A stretch of 64,000 bases of DNA from positions 803,501 to 867,500 of the forward strand of contig CAOLHI010000080.1 of the NCBI GenBank assembly GCA_948474755.1, read 5' to 3'. Positions within the stretch are counted from its first letter, which is position 1. Every line of letters starts with the position of its first letter. The notes beneath the pieces were generated by a model. It searched no databases, was not told where the DNA came from, and saw only the letters and a program-made list of their open reading frames with translations. The position numbers were made by a program, and so were the translations under genes. The stretch comes from Ctenosaura bakeri. Its lineage: Eukaryota; Chordata; Lepidosauria; Squamata; Iguanidae. Of the stretch, positions 1 through 12,460 are shown piece after piece.

Positions 1-92
1 TATACTTCACTGTAATTAAACCCAAGCACCCACAACTTAAGTAATCACATATACATTCCCTGAAACTCATGCCTCCTTTCCTCCTTCTACTA

Positions 93-260
93 TGTTGTCA
101 TGTGCCTTCAAGTCATTTCTGACTTATGGCAACCCTAAGGTGAACCTATTATGGGGTTTTCTGTGGCTGAGAGTGTGTGATGTGCCTAAGGTTTCCATCA
201 CGAAGTAGAGAATCAAAATCTGGTCTCCAGGGTGATAGGCCAATACTCAGACCACTACCT
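93..260 (-). repeat. tRNA-derived SINE, reverse orientation
   Basis: The plus strand reads the reverse complement of a SINE that recurs through the window. Landmarks are GTGCCTTCAAGTCATTTCTG, then GGCAACCCTAAGG, GGGGTTTTCT, and the tRNA-like head complement GGTCTCCAGG. Other copies lie near 9.9, 15.7, 20.0, 25.2, 36.6, 43.3 and 47.6 kb. The family resembles squamate tRNA-derived SINEs, but a repeat-library match was not run. It is diverged and carries no gene. Confidence 0.8.
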
Positions 261-3200
261 GAATTCAAGTCCTTTTAGGCAGGGGTATGTCATACTTGTT
301 CTTCATGAAGAGCCATGTACATAAATGGTGATGTAAATGAAATACTGATACTAACAGACTGCATTACAATATCTGGCCAGATAAACCTATACTAGAATGA
401 AAGGGGTCTGTTTTTCCAATACAAACCCACTTGTTTGATTGTAGAATCACCAGGCTGAATATGGCTAATAGAAACAAAACAAAGACCACAGTGAAGTTTG
501 AGGCCCAGTCCACCAACTACTTTGACTACGTCCCAAACCAATACTTTTGGTGGTTTTTGTTCTCAGATGCATATATAAGAACCAGTTTTGACCTAACTTA
601 GTATTTGGTGACATGTACGCTTGCTTGATATTGTGATCACTTTTGTGCAAGTTTGAATCTAAAGTCACACTCTGGCTTTGTTTTGGAAAATTATTATATT
701 AAATCAATTGTTCATGGAACCAGAGTAAAGCAAATTTTAAGAATGCTAAAAATCAAACTTCTGCATCATTCATATCATCAGTTGTCATCATCAAACCAGC
801 CAATGCTTAGTAAATTTCCTTGTGCATTAATACAAGACTTGGTTTGCACAATTTATTCTCATTCTTAGAACACTATTATTTGACATGGCAATAACCCTAG
901 TGGTTCCCAGCTTTATATCCTATGATACTGTTCAGCTCTGTAGCACCCATCTGTCCCATCCAGCATGAAAAATTGTTGAGAACAGTGGGATTTATTGTTC
1001 AAGAGCTTATGAGGAGTTGGGCTTAGAAACTGATGTGCCTCTAGTTAGAAACTAATGTGCCTGTAGTCAGAAGACATGTTATTAGTTCTATAAGAATGCC
1101 ACTGTGCCACTGTGCCATTGTTGAGTGTATCGCAGAAAATTACTATGCAGCACTGCCAAACCTGAGGTGTAGGTTGTCTTGGCACGAAAATAGTCTCAAA
1201 TAGAGTTCACTTGCAAGTATATAATTCATATACAATATGGCCACAGTCTAAGAAAATAGTCACATGGTGATTGTTTCTAACACCATCTTGTGCAGTGTAT
1301 TGGTACTGCATGTTCCCGGTTTGTGAACATTCCTTATTCTGAAAAGCACCTTACATTTGGAGTCCCTCTACCCATTTTTGGGAGGGTGCAGTTTCAAAGT
1401 CTCGTTGATTAGTTTCTCTCCACATGTGAAGACCAGGTAGGTCAAAGGCTACCATTTTCGGCAACCAGGAGGATGCTCCCAATAGAGAAGAAGAATCCTA
1501 TGAAGTTGGTTGCCATAGCAACCTCCAGACCAGATTACAACCCCTAGCAGCACCCAGAATGGCCATCACAGACATCAGCAGCCCTTTATATGGCTAAGGT
1601 AAGGGTCTTCGTTGATTTGTCGTATATCCTTGGCCTTTCTTATGACAAAGTCTATCTTTTAAAAAGCAGTATAATTGAAGCCCTGGATAAAAGCCAAATC
1701 GATAGACATAAAAGTCCAACCTTGTACTTGCTGATGTCAGTAAGAGGAAATTGAAGAGAGCAACTTTGGTCCATGATCTTTCCGGTTCAGATGCCTGCTA
1801 TTAATTTGGACAGCCATTATTTGATTCAAAAGAAAGGCAACAGGAGCAACTTAAACAGACAAAGATATATTAACTTACCCTTAAGCTGGGAGACACACCA
1901 GAAACTGATAACCTAAATTAGATTGAGGCAGGTCTATCTGTAAGTGGGATCTTTCTTTCAGAACAAGGAAGTGAATTTATGAGAAAGAAATGAATTAAGA
2001 AAGGAAACAGTCCAAGCATGCATTCAAACCAATAATCAGAATTTTTATCAATATTGTTTTTTTTTCTTTTAAGATCTCCTCCTCCTCAGTTTCATAACGA
2101 TGTTATTCAAGCAAAGCTAAAACTATACAGAAGTTAAAAAAAAAGTATTTCACTTCAAGTACTGAGGATATCTAACTAATTAGCCAAACGACCTTTGCAT
2201 CATTTTCATCTAGCATCTTCTTACATAAATATTTCATGAATTACATGTAATCATTAGTAACATCAACTTGAGTGAATTAATTACTGCCAATTTCTATTAA
2301 TAAAATGCATCTTGTAATAAATAATGTTGGTTTATTATGGAGTATTAGTCTCAGGGGCATTCACATATGTCAGTTGCCTTCAACTTGAGGCTAGGAGAAA
2401 AGTAATCAAATAAGTGTAATTATTGTACTAAATATATCACCGTTTGTTTAAAATGTCAATGAGACTGGATAAAGGCATTTATAACACTCCAGACTGAATA
2501 TTCCAGTGCATATGAGTGTAAGTGCACAATGACAAAAAAGAAGTGGAAATTAAATATCAGACTACAAAGACTTACCATATGTGCATATTCCTGTGTTCCA
2601 CTGATGTCTTTGTTGTATCAACCATGACAAAGAAACAGAATGAGGATGGCATATGGTTCCATGAACTATAACGACAGAAGAAACCTGCTTGTTTAGAGTT
2701 GAGTTCTAAAATCTAACTATTGGTCTCAAGATCTAAGTCCAGCCCAAGAGTAAGCACAGCTGTAACAGAGCGTTGAAAATTACTTTGAAAATAATCAGGT
2801 AATCATTCCAGTGACCAAAAGCAGTTACCATTATAGCTACATTTCTAAAAAGCAATACTTTAAAATTTCTTTAAAAGTACTTAAAACAGGTACTTTGAAA
2901 AAGACAATGGTTGGAATTCACAATCATAGTTATCAATGCATAACCTAGAGTTACACATTTGTGACTGGGTTTGTATTTGTGATCCCTAAATATTTAGTAA
3001 GGAAATCATAGGGATCATGAAAGTCATGCAGTCGAGACTTACTGAGTACCAGCCAGGGCAAGCGACATCAGCCTGCTCTTCTGTTGATCAGGATGAAGTG
3101 GATTGATGTTTCCATCCCTCTCCCACCCATGATCTGTGATGCAAGGAGAAATTATTATGGGTACTCTGCTCTTGACTGTAACATAAGCATTCATTGGTGC

Positions 3201-4410
3201 GGGGGGGGGATCAGTCTGCTATGTCTTGACAAACAGGAGAGCAGACCTCTGTTACTCACAGCAGCTGCTGTCCAGTAAGTCTGGATTGGGAGGGCCAGGA
3301 AATGCTACTTAGCTACCAAACTAAGTTAGTTACCTAACCAAGTAGCTCATCAAGAATCATGGCCAATATCTTAATGCTATAACACACTGCTTGAGGTACA
3401 AAACACACTCTTCTCCCATCCACCTCATCATCTCTTCAAAATCCACAACAAAGCATGAGGCACAGCATGAACCATGAGACAATCCTCCACCATTATTTAG
3501 CTACCTGTATAAATATTAGAGTAACTAAAAGTTACAGATACAGTGCAAAAAGAGTGGAGCTATTCCTCGTTAAGTTGCAGCAGAGATGTAACCTGACTAT
3601 ATCTTCATCATTGGCAAAATGAATTCCCAAACTCTGGCAAGCAGCCATCAGTATTAGTGTACTGGTATCTGTGCCTCAGCTTGACTTCTGTACACTACAG
3701 AAAAGTACCATATGAGGTCAAGTCTATTGTATCTTCAAGCAGTACAGAAAGAACTATAGGCCACCTTCTGGTAAGCAATCCAAAGAAAGCCATCACAATC
3801 CCACCCTGGTTTCCCTAAGAGTAAATGATCAAGAACAGACATTATCCAGATTGTAAGATAATCAGAACAAAGGCCTAGATCAGGATGAGAAATCATGTAG
3901 CCTTCCAGATGGTGTTGGACTGAAATGCACATTAGCCCTAGCTAACGATGAGGAATTCTGGAAGTTGCAATTCAATGACATCTGGATGTGGTCTGGTTTT
4001 CATGCTAGTCTCAACTAGACTAAATTCATTGAATCCATGGCAAGTGCAAATGTATGTAAGTTCCATTGACTCATTTAGTCTACCCTAGTTAGGACTAACT
4101 AACTGGATTTAGTCCAAAAGTCTTTCATTTTCTTATGTGGCATGTTTGAAATATCGGGTTAGTTTTACTGAATTTCTAAAATTACATCTGACATAGCTTG
4201 GCCCTTTCTTCTCTCTAAAATGAAATTTTAGCTGACGTTGGTGTCCACTTTAGCAGGTACTAATTTCCCTATATGTATATTCCATCTAAGACATCTACAC
4301 ACCATCCATTCAGTTCATATACATGTAGAAATTAGGATTGCTGAAAGTTGTACAGTAAAGAAATCTTGTAGGAAGAGAGTCAACTCATCTGAAATATGGT
4401 TTAGAGGACA
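261..4410. other. Intergenic DNA, no gene recognised
   Basis: Only short open frames of under 75 codons occur, with no recognisable domain and no convincing exon. The stretch is AT-rich with homopolymer runs, including a G run near 3201. Old unrecognised repeats may be present. Confidence 0.6.
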
Positions 4411-4498
4411 GTACCACAGATAACCCTGTGACAGAATCACCTTAGGGTCACCATAAGTTGGAAACAACTTAAAGGCACAGAACAACTACAACTACTAC
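4411..4498 (+). repeat. 3' end of a tRNA-derived SINE
   Basis: Only the tail half is present: CCCTGTGACAGAATCACC, then GGGTCACCATAAGTTGGAAA, then CAACTTAAAGGCACAGAACA and a CAACTACAAC-type tail. It matches the tail of the fuller copy at 15.7 kb and is first in a head-to-tail run of three elements. Confidence 0.75.
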
Positions 4499-4559
4499 TA
4501 CAAATACCAGTGTCTGCCAAAAAAGATGAATAAATGAGTTCTAGATACCCTAAAGGCAC

Positions 4560-4735
4560 CAGATCCCATAGTACTTGGATAAGAGACTGTCAACAAATGA
4601 CAACTGCTGTCTGCTACATTTCAGAGGAAGGAAGTGCCAAAACCACCTCTGAGTATTTCTTGCTTTAGAAAACTGTGGAATTGATGGGGTCACCATAAGT
4701 TGACAGGCAACTTGAAGGCACAAACACAGAGAGAA
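4560..4735 (+). repeat. 5S rRNA-derived SINE, 5'-truncated
   Basis: The start retains the end of a 5S rRNA-like head (TAGTACTTGGATAAGAGACT, corresponding to the loop-E region of 5S rRNA). It continues into a body with CAGAGGAAGGAAGTGCCAAA and CCACCTCTGAGTATT, and a tail CACCATAAGTTGACAGGCAA. The body and tail match the longer copy at 49.3 kb. Squamates are known to carry 5S-derived SINEs. The tail is shared with the tRNA-derived SINE just upstream. Confidence 0.75.
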
Positions 4736-5030
4736 CAGATCAAGCCTGAACTCTCAATGGAAGTTAAAATGACTAAACTGAGGCTATTGTCCTTTGGAGA
4801 TAACATGAGATGGCATGACCCATTAAAGATGATAGTGCTTGATAAAATGGCAGATAGTAGGAAAAGAGAAAGAAGACAACACAGATGGACTGATCCAGTC
4901 AAGGAAACCATGTCCCTGAGTCTGCATTACCTTAGCAGGGCTGTTCGCATTAGGATACATTGGAAGTCTCTCATTCACAGGGGAGCATAAGTTGAAACCA
5001 ACTTGAGAGCAATTATGAACAGCAACAAAT
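4736..5030 (+). mobile_element. BovB/RTE LINE 3' end
   Basis: An open frame through this stretch encodes a peptide with MTKLRLLSFG, RKRERRQHRW and WKSLIHRG. This is the pattern of the extreme C-terminus of BovB/RTE LINE ORFs (KLRYFGHxMR...RGRQRxRW...WRxxIHxVAxSR). It ends in a GCATAAGTTGAAACCAACTT tail and an AACAGCAACAA run. It is 5'-truncated with no RT catalytic region. A second, more decayed copy is at 52.5 kb. The call rests on motif recognition, not a search. Confidence 0.7.
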
Positions 5031-7411
5031 GGCCACTGTTCTCTAACTCCTGTCCATTGTGGACAAGGCTTCATCTCTTTATCCTGAAATAACGTAAAAG
5101 CTGTGAAATCCTAATGTGAAACAGATGAAGAAAAACCAAAAAAGAAAGTCAAAGGTACCATACAAAACAGCACTGGAAAAACAATTCAAGAGTAACCTAT
5201 GGAAATTGCTTTGCTATGTCCAAAGTCATATCCTTTCTGACCTTAACATGTACTCTTTCAAAAACAACATTTAGGGCAGATCATAATGCTTTAGTTAGTA
5301 GGTATTGGATCTGGTATAGTTACTAAGGAAAATTTAAGAATAATGTCATCCAAATTTTAGATCCAAAGGGGATGCTGACCAAAGGCAACATTCTTTTGGC
5401 CCATACTGGAAGAAAAATTTGCTAAGTGATGCAGAACTTGAGTTTACCTGCCAACACAAACAGAACATAGAAGTCATTAGCTATAAACAACTAGTTATTT
5501 TAATGAGTTCCTTTTCCCAATGTTTCATTACATTTATAACTCAAGTAGGGATATCTTGCTCCTGTTGTGGTGTAACTTTGTGGTTACTGTAACAGTTGTG
5601 GGGGGGTGGCTCACTAAATGGTGTCAAAGGAATATTAATGGTTCAAGGGATGACTGAAGCCCTGCCTTACGATGCTGTCACCATGCATTCAAGCTTCTGT
5701 TCAGTGCCAATCTAAGCAAATGATGTAATGCCAACAGTTTGTCTTAGGCCAGGTAGGCCCAACCTATGCAATATTTTTTCAGAAAGAGACCTGGATTTTC
5801 CCATCAGTTTTGGTTGTGATGTGTCCCTCCCATGACCTACTGTCTATTGACATGCTTCCAGGATGTTCCACCTCCAGTGCTGAAATAAGATCCAGCTGCC
5901 TACTCTGGTGAACTTTTGTGCATGAAATCCATCTTGAATTTCGCCTCAGGCAGCAGAATGCCCTGATAACTGCCTTGCCACTGTATCCATACATCCCTTT
6001 TCCTTCCAGAAAGGAGAAGAAAGTAATATCAAGTTTTTGAAATGTATGCAGCTTGGTCTTGTTGGTGACCTCTTTAGTTTCAACAACTGAACATAGGATG
6101 ACGGCCTGAAAATGAGGTCTACCATTCAGTGTTCTCATAATACTGGAGCTCTTACCTTATGGTAAGCAACTACCAACCAACTGGCAAAGCCAGCCCTCCT
6201 CGGACTATTTAGCTAACATTCACTTATAGCTCTAAAACACTGAACCCTCATGGCTGCTGATTTAGATAGCCTGAAAGGTCAGCTGAACAATTTATGGAGG
6301 GCATGTCTACTGATGACTATTAGCCTCAATAACCAAAAAGAACCTTTGTGTTAAGAGGAAATATTAGGTAGCCACATGTCCTAATTTATGAAGGACACTC
6401 TGATATTTGACTGGCTGTCCTCTAATTTGAGTTATACTATCTACTTGTAACACTGTCCCATTAAAGTCTGATTTAAAGGCATTATGGTTCTCTAAGAAGG
6501 GAGAGAGAAGGGCCTTGTTTCCAAACAAATGTCTGTAAACAAAACAAAGCAATAGTATATATTATAAAATAATGACTACATGAGGAATAAAAATAAGTCT
6601 ACATACATCATGTCTGTTTGCACATCTCCCTTGATGATATGGGTCAGAAAACTGGATAAGTGACCTAGTAGTATATGTGTGGGAGTATGTAACTGCTTCA
6701 ATTTATGGACATTGGTTAGATTTTCTATTAATTTATGTCCAGCTATTTTAATCCATTCTAGATAAACAAATCCTATTTTACATTATATACTGCAGCTTTC
6801 CTGACTTTCTTTGTTTTGTTGGCTGTTATATTCAAATTACTGCTCAAGTTTCTTATCAAGTAGATATGAGACTGAGTAGGTATAGAGGTCAGCTGCCCCC
6901 TATTCTTCACAATTATGATGAGATATATCTTATTTCTTTTAGAAATAGCAATTTCTAAGTATAAATCCAAATATATCTCTATACATACAGTGCTCCCTAA
7001 AATTGTAGAAGTTACTTTTAACTCTGCATCCAAATTTCTTCATCCAAATCCCACGCATTTGCAGTTTTTATGAAAACAATGTCTCCATTTTTGGTGACGC
7101 ATGAGTGGCTGCTCTGGGACTTAACATCCTTCTTGTACCTTGTCAGAAGATTCTTGCTGCTGCTGTTGGGATGAAAACAGAATAATGGACTCAGTATATC
7201 TTTGGTCTAATCAATCAATCAAGCATATTTTTGCATTCTTAATATCAGCTTTCCAGCACCTTTTTTGTCTGGGGAAGGAAGCATGTTTAGGTGGTGAAAG
7301 ACTTTTCTAAGATCTTTTCAAGTATTTGGCCACCAGTACCTTGACTATCGTTAAGGAAAGCTATATCAATGCCAGCTATAGTGTGCTAATTCACTTTATT
7401 GTCTAAGCAGT
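5031..7411. other. Intergenic DNA, no gene recognised
   Basis: The longest open frame is a 119-codon minus-strand frame near 5779-6138. It has no domain and low-complexity composition typical of decayed repeat. A G run occurs near 5600. Confidence 0.55.
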
Positions 7412-8220
7412 TGTTACCCTGTTTACTGGAGGTCCCGGGAGGGACACCTAAATAACCTTACAATTACAAAAGATGGGGAAATTAGTCAAGAGCACTGGTT
7501 GGCACTACAAGAGGCAGGGTAACGCAGCAGGATCTTGTAACCCAATGTTTACAGGGTCAGGCCAAGTCAAGGAGCAAACCGTGTTGGAAATAATGAATGA
7601 TCTTTATTAAATGCAGGCACACAATGTAAGCAACACATGCACACAGATAACTAAGGAAAATAAAGGTTTGAGTATGATAGTGGGATTTTCAGAGGGATAG
7701 TTGATTCAGGTGATATGGAACCTGTTCCTGGAGGCCGGAAAGAAGATAGGGAGCAAAGCTGGGGTGCGATGTATCTCAGCATGTGGAGCTGAGGGGAAGC
7801 TCGCCAAGCAAAGCAGCAGCAAGGCAGTCTGGAACTCAGGAGCGATCCGAGGAAGGTCTTGGAATCAGGGGTTTTTATAGAGGGAAATGTGACTGCAGGC
7901 TATGCCATACTTGGGGAAAACAATGCGTTTTAGGAGCGGTACAAAGCTTTGGAAAGGTCAGAATTTAACATGATTAAGTCCGAATTGACAAAGAGTTAGC
8001 CAGTATGCAAATGCAGAGTGCTTGGCAGTTGAGTATTCAGCTTGCCAGGTTGCCTGCTCGGGGCAGGGATTCCTATGTAAACAGCGTGCATACATAATGA
8101 AGGTGTTTGCAGAAGTCACCTAAAGCAAGGATCTGGCTATTTCTGACCTGCTTGGGTGGAGAATGGAATGTTCAGCAATTAGTGGCCAAGCCTAGTCTGT
8201 GCTGGTCCGGGAGCCTCACA
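7412..8220 (-). mobile_element. Solo LTR, minus orientation
   Basis: The plus strand starts TGTTACCCTG, the complement of an LTR 3' end, and ends near GGAGCCTCACA, the complement of a TGTGAGGCTCC start. Read on the minus strand there is a TATAAA box (7874-7879) and an AATAAA signal (7603-7608) about 195 bp from the 3' end. The plus-orientation LTR at 17186-18085 has the same spacing and alignable blocks, for example the AAGCACTCTGC-TTTGCATACTG region. No gag-pol or primer-binding tract flanks it, so it is a solo LTR of a gypsy- or retrovirus-like element. I could not identify a target duplication. Confidence 0.75.
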
Positions 8221-8625
8221 AACACATGGAGAGGGGTGGTAGAAGAGAGCCAAATTATAATATCATAATGATATCTAGGGGTATCTCCAAGTAGGCCTAA
8301 ACTGCAGTAACACAGTTGTTGGATGATATTTAAAGACTATAAGAATACACCAAATGCCCCACAAGTAAAGAGGTTCCCCTAGGGTTTTTCATTTTTACTT
8401 TCAGATGGGAATGTTAGTGTATGAGGTGTCCTGATCCAGGTTTTAGTATTGACACACACGGTTGTTAGGGAGAAAGCAATTTATTCCAAGCTCTTGCATA
8501 TAAGACCAGGTCAATAAATCTGGCAAAATCTTTGGAAACAAGCTTGCCTGAAAGGGTTTGCTTGTGAGAGAGATGTGCAGGAAGGAAGGCAAAAACCAGT
8601 CCAAGGGTCTGATAATCCAAACAGG
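8221..8625. other. Spacer, no gene recognised
   Basis: AT-balanced DNA between the solo LTR and the palindromic element. No exon or recognisable repeat was seen. Confidence 0.5.
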
Positions 8626-8746
8626 GGCCATTTCCGCACTAGCCTGTTATAGCGCAATGATTCCACTTTCAACATCCTCTGGAATCCTGGGGTTTGCAGT
8701 TGAAAGTGGAATCATCGTGCTATAACAGGCTAGTGAGGAAATGGCC
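8626..8746. mobile_element. Palindromic foldback element, copy A (partly deleted)
   Basis: Termini are GGCCATTTCCGCACTAGCC and its complement. The outer arms pair: ATGATTCCACTTTCAA on the left and TTGAAAGTGGAATCATCG on the right. The inner part of the right arm is missing, so it is 121 bp rather than about 180. Flanking trinucleotides are AGG and AGA, a near match to the 3-bp duplications of copies B, E and F. It is the only copy far from HMX2. Confidence 0.85.
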
Positions 8747-9609
8747 AGAGTCATCAGCCAGTCCAAAGGTCAGGGTTTCTGGTAGCTGAAGCAGAACCAC
8801 AGGAACACCACATCAGAACCAAAGATTGGACAATTGTTTCCAACAGAGAACATGGGTCTGAGTTGTTTCTAAACTGGCTGGAGCTAGCTGTCCTTGATTA
8901 AGGGAGCTTCTCCTTTTGCTTAGCAAGACAGCTCATCTAACATCTTTGTTCTGTTCTCTTTTCCACCCATTGAGACTGAGGGCTTGGGAGCTGTGCCTTA
9001 TCATCTGATTGTTCCAACTGCCCCAGGGTTGTAGTGTTTGACCAGTCTCGGGTGAGTCCTGAGGCCACTATTCCACAGGGAGAGCTCCTCCTCCTCCTAT
9101 TTTGAGTCCTGAGCCATTACACAAGGACAGTAATTTACAGGGTGTATTTTTGTATGGGGGGTTCTAAATATTGCTCAGTACCAACTGTTTTTCCTGCCCA
9201 TGGTCAACCTCCCTTGGGAGTAATCTGTTGAAAGCCATTTGGTAGCAGCAGGAATGCCTGAAATAAGATGAGCCCTTTCCTCATTCTTTCTCTGACATCA
9301 CCTTCATGCTTTCTCTCCAATTTTTTCTCCCCAGGATTTTTTTCTATCCAGGAAGAACATACCACTCATGCCAGAGGTCTGAGCTGGTGACATGCAGAGG
9401 GTTTTTGTAATTAGGCCAAGGGCTACAGATCTTCTACCCTGTCTCTAGGACTAGAAAATGGCCTGTGAACACAGGAGACAGGCACACATACTGATGGAGC
9501 TTACTTCCTGAACTAGCTGAAGCAGCCACTCCTGCTATGACAAGAATAATCTTTACTGCTAAGTTCACCTTTTGAGGTTAGGTGCTGGAGAAGATGCCTA
9601 CAATGTCCT
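8747..9609. other. Intergenic DNA, no gene recognised
   Basis: No exon, RNA gene or clear repeat was recognised. A short CTC repeat occurs near 9087. Confidence 0.5.
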
Positions 9610-9833
9610 CAGTGGCGGAGCTTGGAGTGTGTGGAGAGGGTGGGTGGATGGGTGTGTGGCTACAGTGCATGGGGTAGGGGGTGGGGATGTGGCTACAGGG
9701 GGTGGGGGTGGGGCTACGATAGATGGGACGGGGCTATGGGACATGGTGGAGAGTAAGCAAGGAGCCAGAATGCACCAAAAAAATTGCCACCAGGGGCAAT
9801 CCGCCCCCATCATCCCCCATCCCTATGCAACTG
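9610..9833. mobile_element. Non-autonomous hAT-type element, copy 1
   Basis: The element begins CAGTGGCGGAGCTTGGAG and ends CCCTATGCAACTG, imperfect terminal inverted repeats of the CAGTGGCG...type. It is bounded by an exact 8-bp duplication AATGTCCT (9602-9609 and 9834-9841), the hallmark of hAT transposition. The interior is G-rich on the plus strand and non-coding. It is clearly related to the 157-bp copy at 19386. Confidence 0.88.
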
Positions 9834-9927
9834 AATGTCCTCCATACTCCCTACCACTACTAACAATTCACTTTTCCTCTAGTCTCAGTTTTCACTCTTG
9901 AATAGACTCCTGAGCATAATTCTTATT

Positions 9928-10113
9928 GAGTGCCTTCATATTGTTTCTGACTTCTGGCAACCCCAAGGCAAACCCATCACAGGGTTTTCTGGGGCTAAGT
10001 GTGTGTGACACACCCAGGGCCACCTAATGGGATTCCATGGCCAAACAAGGAATCAAACCTTTGTCTCCAGGGTTGTAGTCCGACACTCAAACTACTACAT
10101 CACTCTGGAAGTC
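9928..10113 (-). repeat. tRNA-derived SINE, reverse orientation
   Basis: Reads GAGTGCCTTCATATTGTTTC, CAACCCCAAGGCAAACCC, ACAGGGTTTTCTGGGGC and CCTTTGTCTCCAGGG, then the complement of the tRNA-like head. Same family as 93-260. Confidence 0.8.
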
Positions 10114-12060
10114 TCATAATACTATCCTTTTAATAATGTTTTTACAGACTAGACCAAAAGTCTTCTGAACAAGTTTTAATGTGGGAGAATGAAAGCTACC
10201 AAATCTTGCACATAAAGCCATAATCTTTTGCTTGTTTATTTGCTAGCTGTTTTTTTAAGAGTTCTCCCATTTCAGTTACATAATGAGTTAACATAACAAG
10301 AAATATTAACATTAGCCATGTAGCAGTTTATTCCTATATTCTACCATTTTGTATGAATGAAGATTTTTTTAAAAAGAAAAAAAGATTTTACGGTAACAAA
10401 ATGAAACTAAGCAGATATAAGGAAGGTTAAAAGAAAGTGCTGCTTAACTTTATAAAGATAATTAGCTGACAGCACAAAAGGAAAAACAGCTAAAAAGAGA
10501 ATTTGGCTTGGTCATCATCCAAGGAAATTAAACCCATATTGCTACCACATAGCCACCAAATACTGGAGATTGGCAGAAAAACATCTATTTTATTATAAAT
10601 AATAGCCCAACGGTCCCAGAAAGACATCAGTAGATGAATAAAGAAGGGGGTGAGGGTGGAAGAATATAGAATCTCAACCCTTTTTCCAAAATAGTGCTAA
10701 TGCTTCTCTGAAACTTAATTTTATAATTTACTGGCAGTCAAGATGGCAGGAAATAAAATAATTTGCTATATTCTGCACAACAAACCCCACTTTCCTGGGA
10801 AGGCTAATTATCCCTTTAAAAAAAAAGACGACATCTCATATTAAGCTAAAGTCTCATCAAGAAGAGAAAGAGTGCCTCATTACATGTAATTACCAGGGAA
10901 TTAGAAACATCATTTAACTAAATGAGCGAATAATGCTCAGGATATTGAAGAAACTTGCCTGCACTTCTGCAGAGCACTCTAAGTCCCATTACAAAAATTG
11001 CACCTCTTTAATGGAATAATTTTAGGCCTTGTCTGCCTTGCTTTAAAAATAAAGAGCCTCCGAGAGGCAGAAAGAGGCTGAAACTACCATAAACAACTGT
11101 TGAAAAGAACTGCTGAGTAGGAGCAGTCTCTACTGGATACCATGATTTAAAATGACTCATAATCTAACATAATCATGAAAATTAAACCTTAGGACTTAGG
11201 AAGGGGGTGGAGGAGTATTGCAATATATGTGTGTGTGTGTGTACAGACACATACACACAATGTACTTACCTGAAGCTGCAATGTGTTTGTGATTCTATAT
11301 TGCAAATAATGACGCAAAGATTTTGAGGTTAAAAATAAATCTTTTTGCATTTGTTTAAAAGGAGGCTGTTGTCTAAGAAGCATGTTGAAAAGATTGTTGC
11401 GTGGCTGAAGAATTATTACTACTATCCTATATAGTGAATTTATCAGGGGTTTTAAATCTCCCTGTTGCTTATGGAAATCTGCTTAGGGTTTCAAGATCAG
11501 CAACATCCCATTCCTTGAAATTTCAGAGCCACACCATGGGATGAGAGTGTGGTTCCTTGTGATGTATGAGGGGTAGCCTAGAATTCCTCCTGGGTCACTT
11601 AATAGTGGAAACAAATATGAGAACAATCTGGTTAACTGGGCTCAGAATTTAGGAAGAGTACAGCTAGTCAGGTAACATGGCAGCTCAGAGCTATGGAGAA
11701 AAACAACAGCAACAAAGCATATGTGTCTATGGATGTGGGTAAGTCCATGTAGGACTGAAAATGTACCCAGCCAGTCTCTGCAGCAATACTCACCATTCCC
11801 ACTACGACTTACATCGTTCATAGTATTGCTTATATCAGACATGACATATGAGGAGTGTTCTGAATTCCTCTTTTGCTGCTGCTAGTAACACTGGTGGGTT
11901 TTGTGAAGGGCTCACTATCACCAGACAGAGAAGGTTCCTCCCAACATACACACACACACACACACACACACTGGCTACCAAAGGTCGTACAACAAGAATG
12001 TTCACAACTTATGAGACTGACATTCTACTCCCTGTTCAGTCCCATTCAGCCTTTCTCTCA
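10114..12060. other. Intergenic DNA with microsatellites
   Basis: AT-rich with no supported exon. Simple repeats are a (GT)n tract at about 11227-11242 and a (CA)n tract at 11948-11971. Open frames running through the CA tract (around 11848-12181) are translation of simple sequence. Confidence 0.55.
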
Positions 12061-12460
12061 GGCCCTTTCCGCACCTTACCTTTTTCCGGCTCTGGGGTGC
12101 AGGGATCGTGTGAGCAGCCTCCAGCGTGAGGCTCTCGCATCCCTGCTGCTTCAGCTATGCACAAGCTGCCTGCTCACATGAGAGTCCCGCCTCTTCCTTC
12201 CGCAGTGCAGCCTGGGAGTTTCTCAGGCTGCGCTGGGGCAGGAAGCAAGACCAGCACATCTCCGTAGGCTCCACACACCAGGTAAGTGCATGCAGGGCCC
12301 GGAAGCAATGCGCAATTGCACACCATTTTCATCTTCCAGCTGAAAATGAAAAGGCCCCTGGAGCATCGCACGATTGTGACTGCATTGTGCAGATCACTCC
12401 TCACAATCGTGCGATGCTCCAGGAGCCCTTTCACATGGCAAATACCATGCAGAAAGGGCC
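12061..12460. mobile_element. 400-bp TIR element containing an internal hairpin
   Basis: The ends are GGCCCTTTCCGCAC on the left and TGCAGAAAGGGCC on the right, inverted repeats resembling the GGCCATTTCCGCAC termini of the palindrome family. Inside, 12358-12379 and 12401-12422 form a perfect 22-bp inverted repeat (CTGGAGCATCGCACGATTGT on the left) with a 21-nt loop. No clear target duplication was found (TCA left, TTG right). It carries no gene, although several open frames cross it. Confidence 0.65.

Noticed and set aside
4700..4990. 96-codon frame as a host gene
   Set aside because: It fuses a SINE tail to the BovB C-terminal pattern, so it is transposon-derived.
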